From an uncultured Bacillaceae bacterium (GTDB taxonomy: Bacteria; Bacillota; Bacilli; Bacillales; Cytobacillaceae), in assembly GCA_937995745.1 (NCBI GenBank), contig CALKIU010000115.1, forward strand, positions 85,704-149,703: DNA of 64,000 nt, read 5' to 3'. Position 1 is the stretch's first letter. Every line of letters starts with the position of its first letter. The position numbers and the translations under genes are program-made. Below are positions 8,883 through 16,770 of the stretch, in pieces. The notes beneath the pieces are model-generated. The model saw only the letters and a program-made list of their open reading frames with translations. It searched no databases and was not told the DNA's origin.

Positions 8883-9619
8883 TGAGAATTGACATTTTAA
8901 CGTTGTTTCCCGAGATGTTCACCGGTGTTCTCGGCAGTTCCATTTTGAAGCGGGCGCAAGAACAGGACGCGGTCACCTACAATGTTGTGAATTTTCGTGA
9001 ATATGCGGACAACAAACATAAAACGGTTGATGACTACCCGTATGGCGGCGGGGCCGGCATGGTATTGAAGCCGCAGCCGATCTTTGATGCCGTAGCCGAT
9101 ATCAAGGAAAAGGCAGGGGCCACAAACCCGAGAATCATTCTGCTCTGTCCCCAAGGGAGGACATATAATCAAAAAATAGCCGAGGAATTGGCAAAAGAAA
9201 AACATTTAATTCTCATTTGCGGACATTATGAAGGGTATGATGAAAGAATCAGAACGTATTTAGCGACGGATGAAATTTCGATCGGCGATTACGTTCTGAC
9301 AGGCGGCGAATTGGCCGCCATGGTGGTCATTGACAGCGTCGTCCGCTTGTTGCCCGGAGTGCTCGGAAATGAGGAATCGCACCGGAAAGACTCATTCAGC
9401 ACGGGGTTTCTCGAACATCCCCATTATACGCGTCCGGCGGATTTTCGCGGCATGAAGGTTCCCGAGGTGCTTTTATCGGGAAACCACCGTTTGATTGCCG
9501 AATGGCGGGAAAAAGAGGCATTGAGGCGAACGCTTGAGAGGCGCCCCGACTTGTTGGAAAAAATTGAGCTGACAGAACAGCAGAAAAAATGGTTGAGCGA
9601 GTTCGGGAAAAAGAACTGA
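8879..9619 (+). CDS. trmD: tRNA (guanine-N1-)-methyltransferase TrmD
   Basis: TrmD makes m1G37 next to the anticodon, using S-adenosylmethionine, and prevents +1 frameshifting. It is a 246-residue SPOUT enzyme with the trefoil-knot motifs LLCPQGRTYNQ, CGHYEGYDERI and SIGDYVLTGGELA. The C-terminal domain holds DSFSTGFLEHPHYTRP. The start overlaps rimM by 4 bases, and a second ATG follows immediately at 8882. The rimM-trmD-rplS order is widespread in bacteria. Confidence 0.97.
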   Translation: MMRIDILTLFPEMFTGVLGSSILKRAQEQDAVTYNVVNFREYADNKHKTVDDYPYGGGAGMVLKPQPIFDAVADIKEKAGATNPRIILLCPQGRTYNQKIAEELAKEKHLILICGHYEGYDERIRTYLATDEISIGDYVLTGGELAAMVVIDSVVRLLPGVLGNEESHRKDSFSTGFLEHPHYTRPADFRGMKVPEVLLSGNHRLIAEWREKEALRRTLERRPDLLEKIELTEQQKKWLSEFGKKN

Positions 9620-9685
9620 CCCTTCCGGCTGTTTTCCTTATTCGTTGAGAGATGAACTTTTTATTGCAAAATAACGGTGAATGGC

Positions 9686-9714
9686 TTGAACGAGCAAAAA
9701 ATTTATGATATGAT
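9686..9714 (+). promoter_or_regulatory. Sigma-A promoter for rplS
   Basis: TTGAAC (9686-9691), a 17-base spacer and TATGAT (9709-9714). It lies between trmD and the rplS leader hairpin, giving rplS its own transcript. Confidence 0.8.
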
Positions 9715-9818
9715 TTTTTTTGTGACTCGGGCGAATTTGGCCCGAGTTTGAAAACGATGTTCCGCTGCATAAAAGATGTCCGGTATGCATGAGCATCTGT
9801 TGGAAGGAGTTGAAAACG
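9715..9818 (+). ncRNA. Probable L19 leader (5' UTR of rplS)
   Basis: The rplS leader starts with a perfect 8-bp hairpin: ACTCGGGC at 9725-9732 pairs with GCCCGAGT at 9740-9747 across the 7-base loop GAATTTG. It sits right after the promoter and about 70 bases before rplS. A structured L19 leader is a known firmicute ribosomal-protein element, thought to mediate autoregulation. Assignment here rests on position and the hairpin; a covariance-model match was not run. Confidence 0.6.
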
Positions 9819-10163
9819 ATGCAACAATTGATTCATGAAATCACAAAAGACCAGCTCCGCACAGACCTTCCCGATTTTCGTCCCGGTGATACTGTCCGGG
9901 TGCATGTAAAGGTTGTAGAGGGGTCGCGCGAGCGTATCCAAGTATTTGAAGGTGTTGTGATTAAGCGTCGTGGCGGTGGAATCAGCGAAACTTTCACTGT
10001 GCGTAAAATTTCCTACGGCGTTGGTGTTGAACGCACATTCCCGCTTCATACACCAAAAATCGCTAAAATCGAAGTTGTCCGCCGCGGTAAAGTGCGCCGT
10101 GCAAAACTTTACTATTTGCGCAATCTGCGCGGTAAAAAGGCGCGTATCAAAGAAATCATCTAA
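9819..10163 (+). CDS. rplS: 50S ribosomal protein L19
   Basis: A 114-residue large-subunit protein at the 30S/50S interface. Signature segments are FRPGDTVRVHVKVVEGSRER, FEGVVIKRRGGG and RRGKVRRAKLYYLRNLRGK. ATG 9819 follows GGAAGGA at 9802-9808 and gives the family length; a reading frame from 9789 adds ten unrelated residues. It stands between its own promoter and terminator and so is probably monocistronic. Confidence 0.97.
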   Translation: MQQLIHEITKDQLRTDLPDFRPGDTVRVHVKVVEGSRERIQVFEGVVIKRRGGGISETFTVRKISYGVGVERTFPLHTPKIAKIEVVRRGKVRRAKLYYLRNLRGKKARIKEII

Positions 10164-10175
10164 TAGTTTGAATGC

Positions 10176-10206
10176 AAAAGGGGCTTGGCTATCAGGCTCC
10201 TTTTTT
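10176..10206 (+). terminator. rplS terminator
   Basis: AAAAGGGGC (10176-10184) pairs with GCTCCTTTT (10196-10204) with one G-T wobble, and the T-run continues to 10206. Confidence 0.85.
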
Positions 10207-10478
10207 CACTGTTAAAATATATTAAACATTTTTACACTGCATGCCGTGTAAAAGTGGCGGGCAATTCTTCAAACGTTCTGTTTGGCATGTCGCAGAATTG
10301 CTACAGTTTTGTGAACGATTCCGGACAGCAGTGATTATAAAGACAAAAATACATAACGTTCTAAAAAAAAGTTGTAAAATAAAAGTATCAAGTTTTAAAA
10401 TGCCGGAACCGGACGGTTATTTTCGGTTGGAAAAAGATTTTTTGTTGACTCTTGCAGTGGAATGGTGGGGGTAATGAA
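10207..10478 (+). other. rplS-lepB intergenic region with two hairpins
   Basis: No gene is evident. TTTTACAC (10230-10237) pairs perfectly with GTGTAAAA (10246-10253) around TGCATGCC. GCAATTCT (10261-10268) pairs with AGAATTGC (10294-10301) and encloses CAAAC/GTTTG (10270-10274/10280-10284). No T-runs follow. A strong lepB promoter was not found. A 77-codon reading frame here (10241-10474) has no ribosome-binding site and no recognisable protein. Confidence 0.5.
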
Positions 10479-11033
10479 GTGGCAAAAGTCAAGAAAAATG
10501 AATTTTGGGAATTGGTGAAGGTCATTGCCGTCGCTTTAATTCTTGCCATGTTGTTGCGGTATTTTTTGCTGACGCCGATTGTCGTTGACGGCTCTTCCAT
10601 GATGCCGACGCTTCATGACAGCGATAAAATGCTCGTTAATAAACTCACGTACAAATTCAGGGAACCTGAACGTTTCGATATCGTTGTATTTCACGCTCCA
10701 GAAGGGAAAGATTACATAAAAAGAGTCATCGGTCTGCCCGGCGACAGGATCGAATATAAAAATGACACTTTGTACGTGAATGGAATACCGTATGAAGAAC
10801 CTTATTTGGAAGAATACAAGAATGAATTGATTGACGGCCCGCTTACAGAACCGTTTACGCTCGAAGAAGTAACCGGATATGAGACAGTGCCCGAGGGACA
10901 TTTGTTTGTCATGGGGGATAACAGAAGATACAGCAAGGACAGCCGCCATATCGGCTGCATCCCAATCGATGAAGTGATAGGGACAACGAGACTGGTCATC
11001 TGGCCCTTAAAAAATATCCGGATGGTTGAATAG
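10479..11033 (+). CDS. lepB: Type I signal peptidase (SipS/LepB)
   Basis: A membrane protease that removes signal peptides from exported proteins. There is one N-terminal transmembrane helix (about residues 13-31). The Ser/Lys dyad is visible: Ser40 in GSSMMPTL and Lys81 in DYIKRVIGLPGD. The C-terminal box GDNRRYSKDSRHIG is present. Its 184 residues equal B. subtilis SipS. I chose GTG 10479 because GGTGGGGG ends 7 bases upstream; the earlier in-frame ATG overlaps this Shine-Dalgarno sequence. It precedes rbgA. Confidence 0.95.
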   Translation: MAKVKKNEFWELVKVIAVALILAMLLRYFLLTPIVVDGSSMMPTLHDSDKMLVNKLTYKFREPERFDIVVFHAPEGKDYIKRVIGLPGDRIEYKNDTLYVNGIPYEEPYLEEYKNELIDGPLTEPFTLEEVTGYETVPEGHLFVMGDNRRYSKDSRHIGCIPIDEVIGTTRLVIWPLKNIRMVE

Positions 11034-11074
11034 ACCGGATATTAATAATTATAGAGGAAAGGGGGATGTGGGCG

Positions 11075-11935
11075 ATGACAATCCAATGGTTTCCCGGTCA
11101 TATGGCAAAAGCCCGCAGACAAGTAGAAGAAAAATTAAAACTGGTAGATATTGTTTTTGAACTGCTCGATGCGAGAATCCCCTTTTCTTCCCGAAATCCG
11201 ATGATCGATGAAATCATCGGCGCCAAACCGCGGCTCATCCTTTTAAATAAGGAAGACATGGCCGATCGGGCCGTCACCGGGGAATGGGTGCAATTTTACC
11301 GGAAAAAAGGATTAGCGGCCCTACCTGTCAATTCCCGGACAGGCGAGGGAACAAAACAGATTGTCGCTGCTGCGCAAGAAGTGCTCAAAGAAAAACTGGA
11401 ACGCCTGCGGCGGAAAGGGGTAAGACCGAGGGCGATACGGGCGATGATTGTCGGGATTCCCAATGTCGGCAAATCTACGTTAATCAACCGTCTTGCCGGC
11501 AAAAATATTGCCAAAACGGGGAATGTCCCTGGCGTGACAAAAGCCCAGCAATGGATTAAGGTTGGCCGCACCCTTGAACTTCTGGACACTCCGGGTATTT
11601 TGTGGCCGAAATTTGAAGATCAAGAGACAGGATATAAATTGGCTTTGACGGGTGCGATCAAAGACACGATTTTGGATTTGCAGGATATTTGCGTATTCGG
11701 GCTCCGGTTTTTAATCGAACATTATCCCCGTCAACTGATTGAACGCTATCAACTCGAAGAAATCCCGGCCGACATCGTTCGATTGTTTGATGAAATCGGC
11801 AAACGCCGGGGCTGCTTGACGGGAGGCGGCGAAATCGATTATGACAAAGTGGCCGAACTCGTCATTCGCGAAATAAGAAACATCCAGTTCGGACCGATTT
11901 CTTTTGAAAGACCGGCTGATTTTAAGGACAGCTGA
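11075..11935 (+). CDS. rbgA: Ribosome biogenesis GTPase RbgA (YlqF)
   Basis: RbgA is a GTPase needed for a late step of 50S subunit assembly. The motifs are circularly permuted, as in the YlqF family: G4 LLNKED (about residue 57) comes before G1 GIPNVGKST (about residue 127) and G3 DTPG. The N-terminus MTIQWFPGHMAKARR is family-typical. The C-terminal domain contains KRRGCLTGGGEIDYDK. ATG 11075 follows AAAGGGGG; an in-frame start at 11066 overlaps that site. Its 286 residues fit the family. Confidence 0.96.
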   Translation: MTIQWFPGHMAKARRQVEEKLKLVDIVFELLDARIPFSSRNPMIDEIIGAKPRLILLNKEDMADRAVTGEWVQFYRKKGLAALPVNSRTGEGTKQIVAAAQEVLKEKLERLRRKGVRPRAIRAMIVGIPNVGKSTLINRLAGKNIAKTGNVPGVTKAQQWIKVGRTLELLDTPGILWPKFEDQETGYKLALTGAIKDTILDLQDICVFGLRFLIEHYPRQLIERYQLEEIPADIVRLFDEIGKRRGCLTGGGEIDYDKVAELVIREIRNIQFGPISFERPADFKDS

Positions 11936-11990
11936 CCGGCTGTTTGAACCATTTGGCGGAGCTTCAGAAGACAATTGAGGAGTTTTAAAA

Positions 11991-12761
11991 GTGGAAAAAT
12001 TGACGATTAAAGAGATAGAAAAAAAACTGCAAACGATAAAAGATCAGAACGATCCTTTTTTTCAAGCCATAAAAAATGACGGCCGAAAAGGAGTCCAACG
12101 CCTCTTAACAAGGTGGCAAAAAAATTATGAACTGAAAAAACAGGCTGAGGCAAAATTTCATGAAATGTGCCGGTTTGAACGCCGGTTGAGAGAAGAAGGA
12201 TTTTCGCTCATTGCCGGCATCGATGAGGCAGGCAGGGGGCCGCTTGTCGGGCCGGTTGTTGCCGCAGCCGTCATCCTGCCTGAGACATTTGACCTAATAG
12301 GCGTGAATGATTCCAAAAAATTGACCCCCCGCCAAAGGGAAGAACTTTACGGGAAGATTTGCGGGCAGGCCGTGGCTGTCGGCGTCGGGATTATTGAAGC
12401 GGATGAAATAGACCGCCTGAATATATTTGAAGCTACAAAGAAAGCAATGCTGACAGCGGTAAATAATTTATCGGTTGCCCCTGATTATCTCTTGATAGAT
12501 GCAGTTCAACTCCATACCCCCTACCCGTCGGAATCGATAGTCAAAGGTGACAGTCGCAGCATTTCCATTGCGGCGGCATCGATCGTTGCCAAAGTGACAA
12601 GAGACCGCATCATGTTGGAGTTGGACAAAAAATTTCCCCAATACCAATTTGCGAAAAATATGGGGTACGGCACCAAGGAACATATAGAGGCGATTAAAAA
12701 ATACGGCATAACCCCTTACCACCGGAGAAGTTTTGCGCCGGTAAAAGATTATTGCAATTGA
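11991..12761 (+). CDS. rnhB: Ribonuclease HII
   Basis: RNase HII cuts RNA-DNA hybrids and single ribonucleotides in DNA. The acidic catalytic motif IAGIDEAGRGPLVGPVV is near residues 72-88, with later DSKKLTPRQRE and YLLIDAV. The extra N-terminal 70 residues are typical of Bacillus RnhB. The GTG start at 11991 is preceded by GAGGAG. In B. subtilis ylqG and ylqH follow; here both are missing and sucC is next. Confidence 0.95.
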   Translation: MEKLTIKEIEKKLQTIKDQNDPFFQAIKNDGRKGVQRLLTRWQKNYELKKQAEAKFHEMCRFERRLREEGFSLIAGIDEAGRGPLVGPVVAAAVILPETFDLIGVNDSKKLTPRQREELYGKICGQAVAVGVGIIEADEIDRLNIFEATKKAMLTAVNNLSVAPDYLLIDAVQLHTPYPSESIVKGDSRSISIAAASIVAKVTRDRIMLELDKKFPQYQFAKNMGYGTKEHIEAIKKYGITPYHRRSFAPVKDYCN

Positions 12762-12797
12762 AATGTAGTTATTTTCATCGTATAGTAAACGCTTTCA
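12758..12797 (+). promoter_or_regulatory. Promoter with overlapping cre (CcpA) box upstream of sucCD
   Basis: TTGAAA (12758-12763), a 17-base spacer and TATAGT (12781-12786) form a good sigma-A promoter overlapping the end of rnhB. A cre-like sequence AGTAAACGCTTTCA (12784-12797) overlaps the -10/start site and differs from TGWAANCGNTNWCA at one position. This layout suggests CcpA repression of a sucCD transcript under glucose. The transcript would have a leader of about 330 bases. Confidence 0.6.
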
Positions 12798-13120
12798 TTT
12801 TTATTTTCCATTCAATTGGCGCAACCGGCGGAGAAGGAAATTTCCCGGGATTTTTTCAGCCCTTCAGGCAGTTTGTTAAGTGGCTTTTTTTGTATCTTGG
12901 ACAAAAACGGCATGTGGCCAAGGGTTATAATGTTAGCTATGTTTATTATCATAAATATAAGATTCTTGAATATGTTTTAGTAGACAAGGATAGGACGGTT
13001 TTATAAAATAAAATAAATTCTATTTTTTTACAGTTTTAACATTTTAAAACACAAACACATAGCTGGCACTGATTTGTCCTTGTCGTCTAACAGTTTTTGA
13101 AAGTCGAGGGAGGAAGGAAT
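12762..13120 (+). other. rnhB-sucC intergenic region
   Basis: A 359-base gene-free stretch holding the cre/promoter element, a second candidate promoter at 12981-13009 and a lone TATAAT at 12926-12931 without a -35. No rnhB terminator was found. The G-rich Shine-Dalgarno sequence of sucC ends it. An 84-codon frame here (12752-13006) has no ribosome-binding site and overlaps rnhB. Confidence 0.5.
12981..13009 (+). promoter_or_regulatory. Candidate sucC-proximal promoter
   Basis: TAGACA (12981-12986), a 17-base spacer and TAAAAT (13004-13009); each box matches the consensus at five of six positions. It lies about 110 bases before sucC. Confidence 0.5.
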
Positions 13121-14287
13121 ATGAATATCCATGAATATCAGGGAAAAGAAATTTTAAGGAATTTTGGCGTCCCCGTTCCCGAGGGAAGGGTGGCTTTCAC
13201 GCCGGAAGAAGCGGTGCAGGCGGCCAGGGAGTTGGCGTCGGACATATGGGTCGTTAAAGCGCAAATTCATGCCGGCGGCCGCGGCAAAGCGGGGGGCGTT
13301 AAAATTGCCAAAAGTCTCGACGAGGTGAAAACGCACGCGGAAAGCCTGTTGGGAAAAAAGTTGGTCACACATCAGACAGGTCCTGATGGAAAAGAGGTCA
13401 AACGTCTTTTAATAGAAGAAGGCTGCAAAATTGAAAAGGAATATTATATCGGGCTCGTTCTGGACCGCTCCATATCCCGCGTTGTTTTGATGGCATCGGA
13501 AGAGGGCGGGACGGATATCGAAGAAGTGGCGGCTAAAACGCCTGAAAAAATCTTCAAGGAGATTATTGATCCTGCGGTGGGCCTCCTTCCTTTCCAAGCG
13601 CGCCGGCTGGCCTTTAACATCAATATCCCCAAACATTTGCTCAATCAGGTGGCAGATTTCATGTTGAAATTGTATCAAGTTTATATTGAAAAAGATTGTA
13701 CGATCGCCGAAATCAACCCGTTGGTTTGCACGTCGGACGGGAAACTGTTGGCGCTTGATGCAAAGCTGAATTTTGACGAGAACGCCCTTTACCGCAATGA
13801 GGACATCTTGCAATACCGCGATCTCGATGAAGAAGATCCGAAAGAGTTGGAAGCATCCAAACACGGTTTAAGCTATGTTTCTTTGGACGGAAATATCGGC
13901 TGTATGGTAAACGGCGCCGGACTGGCGATGGCGACGATGGACATCATTAAATATTACGGCGGCGAACCGGCCAACTTCCTTGACGTGGGAGGCGGCGCAA
14001 CGGCTGAAAAGGTTACCGAAGCATTTAAAATAATTTTGTCGGATTCGAAAGTGAAAGGCATTTTCGTGAATATTTTCGGCGGAATCATGAAGTGCGATAC
14101 GATTGCGACAGGAATCGTTGAAGCGGCCAAGCAGGTTGGCATCAATGTTCCTCTGGTTGTCCGGCTCGAGGGAACAAATGTGGAATTAGGGAAAAAAATT
14201 CTGGCCCAGTCGGATTTACATATCGTGCCGGCTGAATCAATGGCTGACGGCGCGCAAAAAATTGTCTCATTAGTGAAGACGGTTTGA
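13121..14287 (+). CDS. sucC: Succinyl-CoA synthetase beta subunit
   Basis: With SucD it interconverts succinyl-CoA and succinate in the TCA cycle with nucleotide phosphorylation. The 388-residue protein has an N-terminal ATP-grasp domain (MNIHEYQGKEIL, IHAGGRGKAGGVK) and a C-terminal ligase domain (GCMVNGAGLAMATMDII, FLDVGGGA, FVNIFGGIMKCD). ATG 13121 follows GGAGGAAGGA; the upstream in-frame ATG at 13097 lies before this site. sucD follows in an operon. Confidence 0.97.
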   Translation: MNIHEYQGKEILRNFGVPVPEGRVAFTPEEAVQAARELASDIWVVKAQIHAGGRGKAGGVKIAKSLDEVKTHAESLLGKKLVTHQTGPDGKEVKRLLIEEGCKIEKEYYIGLVLDRSISRVVLMASEEGGTDIEEVAAKTPEKIFKEIIDPAVGLLPFQARRLAFNINIPKHLLNQVADFMLKLYQVYIEKDCTIAEINPLVCTSDGKLLALDAKLNFDENALYRNEDILQYRDLDEEDPKELEASKHGLSYVSLDGNIGCMVNGAGLAMATMDIIKYYGGEPANFLDVGGGATAEKVTEAFKIILSDSKVKGIFVNIFGGIMKCDTIATGIVEAAKQVGINVPLVVRLEGTNVELGKKILAQSDLHIVPAESMADGAQKIVSLVKTV

Positions 14288-14364
14288 GGAAAATTAAACG
14301 TTTTTTCGCCACGAATGGACCGTTTGAAAAAAATAGGTTGATAGAGAAGAAAGGGGAATGGTCG

Positions 14365-15267
14365 TTGAGTATTCTTGTCAATAAAGATACAAAGGTGATT
14401 GTCCAGGGAATTACCGGTTCTGCGGCCCGTTTTCATACGAAGCAAATGCTGGATTACGGAACAAAAATCGTCGGCGGTACATCTCCCGGCAAAGGGGGGC
14501 TGGAAGTCGAAGGCGTTCCGGTGTTCAACACTGTCCGGGAAGCAGTCGATGCGACCGGAGCGACGGCATCGGTCATATATGTGCCGGCGCCGTTTGCGGC
14601 GGATGCCATTTTGGAAGCGGTGGAAGCAGAACTTGATCTGGTCGTCTGCATTACGGAGCATATTCCTGTCCTCGACATGGTCAAGGTAAAAAGATATATG
14701 GAAGGAAAGAAAACAAAACTAATTGGACCAAATTGTCCGGGAATTATCACCGCTGAAGAATGCAAAATCGGCATCATGCCAGGGTACATTCATAGAAAAG
14801 GCCATATCGGCGTCGTTTCCCGTTCAGGGACTTTGACATATGAGGCTGTGCACCAGTTGACACAAGCGGGAATCGGACAGACAACGGCAGTCGGCATCGG
14901 CGGGGACCCGGTTCACGGATTAAGTTTTATCGATGTGTTAAAAGCTTTTAATGAAGACCCGGAAACATATGCGGTCATCATGATCGGCGAAATTGGCGGA
15001 AATGCCGAGGAAGAAGCGGCAAGATGGGTGAAAGAACATATGAAAAAGCCGGTCGTCGGTTTTATCGGCGGACGGACCGCCCCGCCGGGGAAAAGAATGG
15101 GGCATGCGGGAGCAATCATTTCCAGCGGTGTCGGTACGGCGGAGGAAAAAATTCGCATCATGAATGATTGTGGAATTCAAGTGGCCCCCTCACCTGCGGA
15201 AATCGGAGATACGCTGATTAAAGTTTTGAAAGAGAAAGGCCTTTACGAAAAATGCAAAAATCTGTAA
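14365..15267 (+). CDS. sucD: Succinyl-CoA synthetase alpha subunit
   Basis: The CoA-binding and phosphohistidine subunit. It shows the CoA-site region VIVQGITGSAARFHTKQM, the conserved GPNCPGIIT and the active-site histidine in MGHAGAI. TTG 14365 is the likely start: AAAGGGG precedes it by 8 bases and it yields 300 residues, the B. subtilis length. The frame upstream to 14284 overlaps the sucC stop and adds 27 unrelated residues. A strong terminator follows. Confidence 0.96.
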   Translation: MSILVNKDTKVIVQGITGSAARFHTKQMLDYGTKIVGGTSPGKGGLEVEGVPVFNTVREAVDATGATASVIYVPAPFAADAILEAVEAELDLVVCITEHIPVLDMVKVKRYMEGKKTKLIGPNCPGIITAEECKIGIMPGYIHRKGHIGVVSRSGTLTYEAVHQLTQAGIGQTTAVGIGGDPVHGLSFIDVLKAFNEDPETYAVIMIGEIGGNAEEEAARWVKEHMKKPVVGFIGGRTAPPGKRMGHAGAIISSGVGTAEEKIRIMNDCGIQVAPSPAEIGDTLIKVLKEKGLYEKCKNL

Positions 15268-15280
15268 GAATGCACTTGCA

Positions 15281-15322
15281 AATCATCCTTCCTTTCACGG
15301 AAGGATGATTGTTCTTTTATTT
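15281..15322 (+). terminator. sucCD terminator
   Basis: A 12-bp perfect stem, AATCATCCTTCC (15281-15292) with GGAAGGATGATT (15299-15310), a 6-base loop and a T-rich tail. Confidence 0.92.
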
Positions 15323-15431
15323 TTTTCCAAAAAAACTTGCAAGGAAGTTTATTTCATGGTTTTATTTTAATAACCATAAAACATTTTGTATTATGTGAAA
15401 TAATGAGCAACTAAAAAGAGGAGGAAAGTAT

Positions 15432-16301
15432 GTGGAACCGTTTAGGAAGAAACTCGTTCATTTGCACCATTGCCGGGCCGCGGGATGGAAAACCATCTAT
15501 TTTTTATTAAAACACGATCCAAAACTTCAATCCTTCGAGTTTTCTTTCCTCAAAAAAGCTTTACCCGCCTTGTCTGATTCTGCTATCCGCTCCCTCTATG
15601 AAGATCTCCACTCCGAATCGCTCAGGAATCGAATCTCCCGCTATCAGGAAGAAGAGGTGCATATCATCACATTTTTTGATCGGGATTATCCCGAGTATCT
15701 CAGAGAAATACATCAGCCTCCGTGGGTTTTGTATGGAAAGGGTAAACGGGAATTGCTCGGAAGGAAATTGAAACTTGCGGTCGTGGGTTCGCGCAAGGCC
15801 ACGGAATATGGAAAAAGAGCGATTGAAGCCTTATTTCCCGGATTAATTGAACGGGGAGTTCTAATCGTCAGCGGATTGGCGAAAGGGATAGACGCCGTCG
15901 CCCATCGCACTGCCGTTAAATACGGAGGTGAAACGATCGCTGTCATTGCCGGCGGATTAAATCATATTTATCCGGAGGAAAATAAGGGATTGGCCGCTCA
16001 TTTGATGGAAGAACATCTCGTCATTTCCGAGTATCCTCCTGATACAAAGCCGCTCAAATGGCAATTTCCGATGCGGAACCGGATCATCAGCGGTTTGAGC
16101 CGGGGGACTCTCGTCGTTGAGGCCCAAGCAAGGAGCGGTTCTTTGATTACAGCAAATTTTGCCGTGCAGGAAGGAAGGGAAGTGTTTGCCTTGCCGGGAA
16201 ATATATTCAGTTCCAATTCAGAGGGGACAAATGAATTGATTCAACAAGGGGCAAAGCTTGTGCGCAACTGTGAAGATATTCTCGAAGAATTCCTTTATTG
16301 A
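15432..16301 (+). CDS. dprA: DNA processing protein DprA (Smf)
   Basis: DprA loads RecA on single-stranded DNA taken up in natural transformation. The 289-residue protein has a short N-terminal helical region and a Rossmann-fold core with LAVVGSRKATEYGKRA (near residue 115), VSGLAKGIDAVAHRTA, VIAGGLNHIYPEEN and the RNRIISGLSRGTLVVEA motif. The GTG start follows AAAGAGGAGG. Its 5' region holds AT-rich inverted repeats but no clear promoter. As in B. subtilis it lies between sucD and topA. Confidence 0.95.
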   Translation: MEPFRKKLVHLHHCRAAGWKTIYFLLKHDPKLQSFEFSFLKKALPALSDSAIRSLYEDLHSESLRNRISRYQEEEVHIITFFDRDYPEYLREIHQPPWVLYGKGKRELLGRKLKLAVVGSRKATEYGKRAIEALFPGLIERGVLIVSGLAKGIDAVAHRTAVKYGGETIAVIAGGLNHIYPEENKGLAAHLMEEHLVISEYPPDTKPLKWQFPMRNRIISGLSRGTLVVEAQARSGSLITANFAVQEGREVFALPGNIFSSNSEGTNELIQQGAKLVRNCEDILEEFLY

Positions 16302-16501
16302 GTGCATGTTAGAAAAAACTTCATCCGGCCGGTGACAATGTCCAGTGATAAAATGCCGGATACGAACGGCAAAAATCAATGGACTTTTTAACAAATATTA
16401 AGATATTTAATAAAAAAGGTTGAAATTATTTTTAAACTGTTATACATTTTGCAACAGATGCCCAAAAATTTGGCTTGGTTCTTGGTCGGGCAAACTTGTT
16501 T

Positions 16502-16553
16502 GAAACAGCTGTTTCGTCTTGAACAATTGACAATTGTGTTTTGTTCGTACAAT
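16502..16553 (+). promoter_or_regulatory. Candidate topA promoter with palindromic operators
   Basis: GAAACAGCTGTTTC (16502-16515) is a perfect 14-base palindrome. ACAATTGACAATTGT (16523-16537) is a perfect odd palindrome whose middle contains TTGACA (16527-16532). TACAAT lies at 16548-16553 with a short 15-base spacer. A repressor bound at the second palindrome would cover the -35 box. Confidence 0.5.
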
Positions 16554-16716
16554 AATAGTGAATATTCATCCGCTGAAAAATTATTTGATGATGGCAAAAA
16601 AATAGTGATGATTTGATAATGGGACTTATTTTCGGAAAAATCTTGGGAAAAGGGATTTGAATAATCAGTTTGAAAGAAAAATAATATGAAAGACACATTT
16701 TAAGGGTTTAAACAGT

Positions 16717-16753
16717 AAGGATATTCATGATAGTTTCATTAAGCAATATCCTT
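16717..16753 (+). other. Hairpin in the topA 5' UTR
   Basis: AAGGATATT (16717-16725) pairs with AATATCCTT (16745-16753), 9 perfect base pairs with a 19-base loop. It ends 3 bases before AAGGAGGAC, the topA ribosome-binding site. Confidence 0.55.
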
Positions 16754-16770
16754 CTTAAGGAGGACAATAG

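Larger units (their letters stand above)
16302..16770 (+). other. dprA-topA intergenic region
   Basis: A 469-base AT-rich stretch without a gene. It holds two perfect palindromes and a TTGACA promoter candidate (16502-16553), a weak CodY-like box TATTTTCGGAAAAAT (16627-16641, three mismatches to consensus) and a hairpin at 16717-16753 next to the topA Shine-Dalgarno sequence. Two minus-strand frames of about 90-100 codons look non-coding. Confidence 0.6.

Noticed and set aside
10241..10474. 77-codon frame between rplS and lepB
   Set aside because: No ribosome-binding site, no family resemblance; it covers the hairpin region and the approach to lepB.
12752..13006. 84-codon frame between rnhB and sucC
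   Set aside because: It starts inside rnhB, lacks a ribosome-binding site and crosses the promoter and cre signals.
16388..16698. Two overlapping minus-strand frames in the dprA-topA gap
   Set aside because: AT-rich, no ribosome-binding site, low-complexity Phe/Ser/Ile composition, and they overlap the topA promoter signals.
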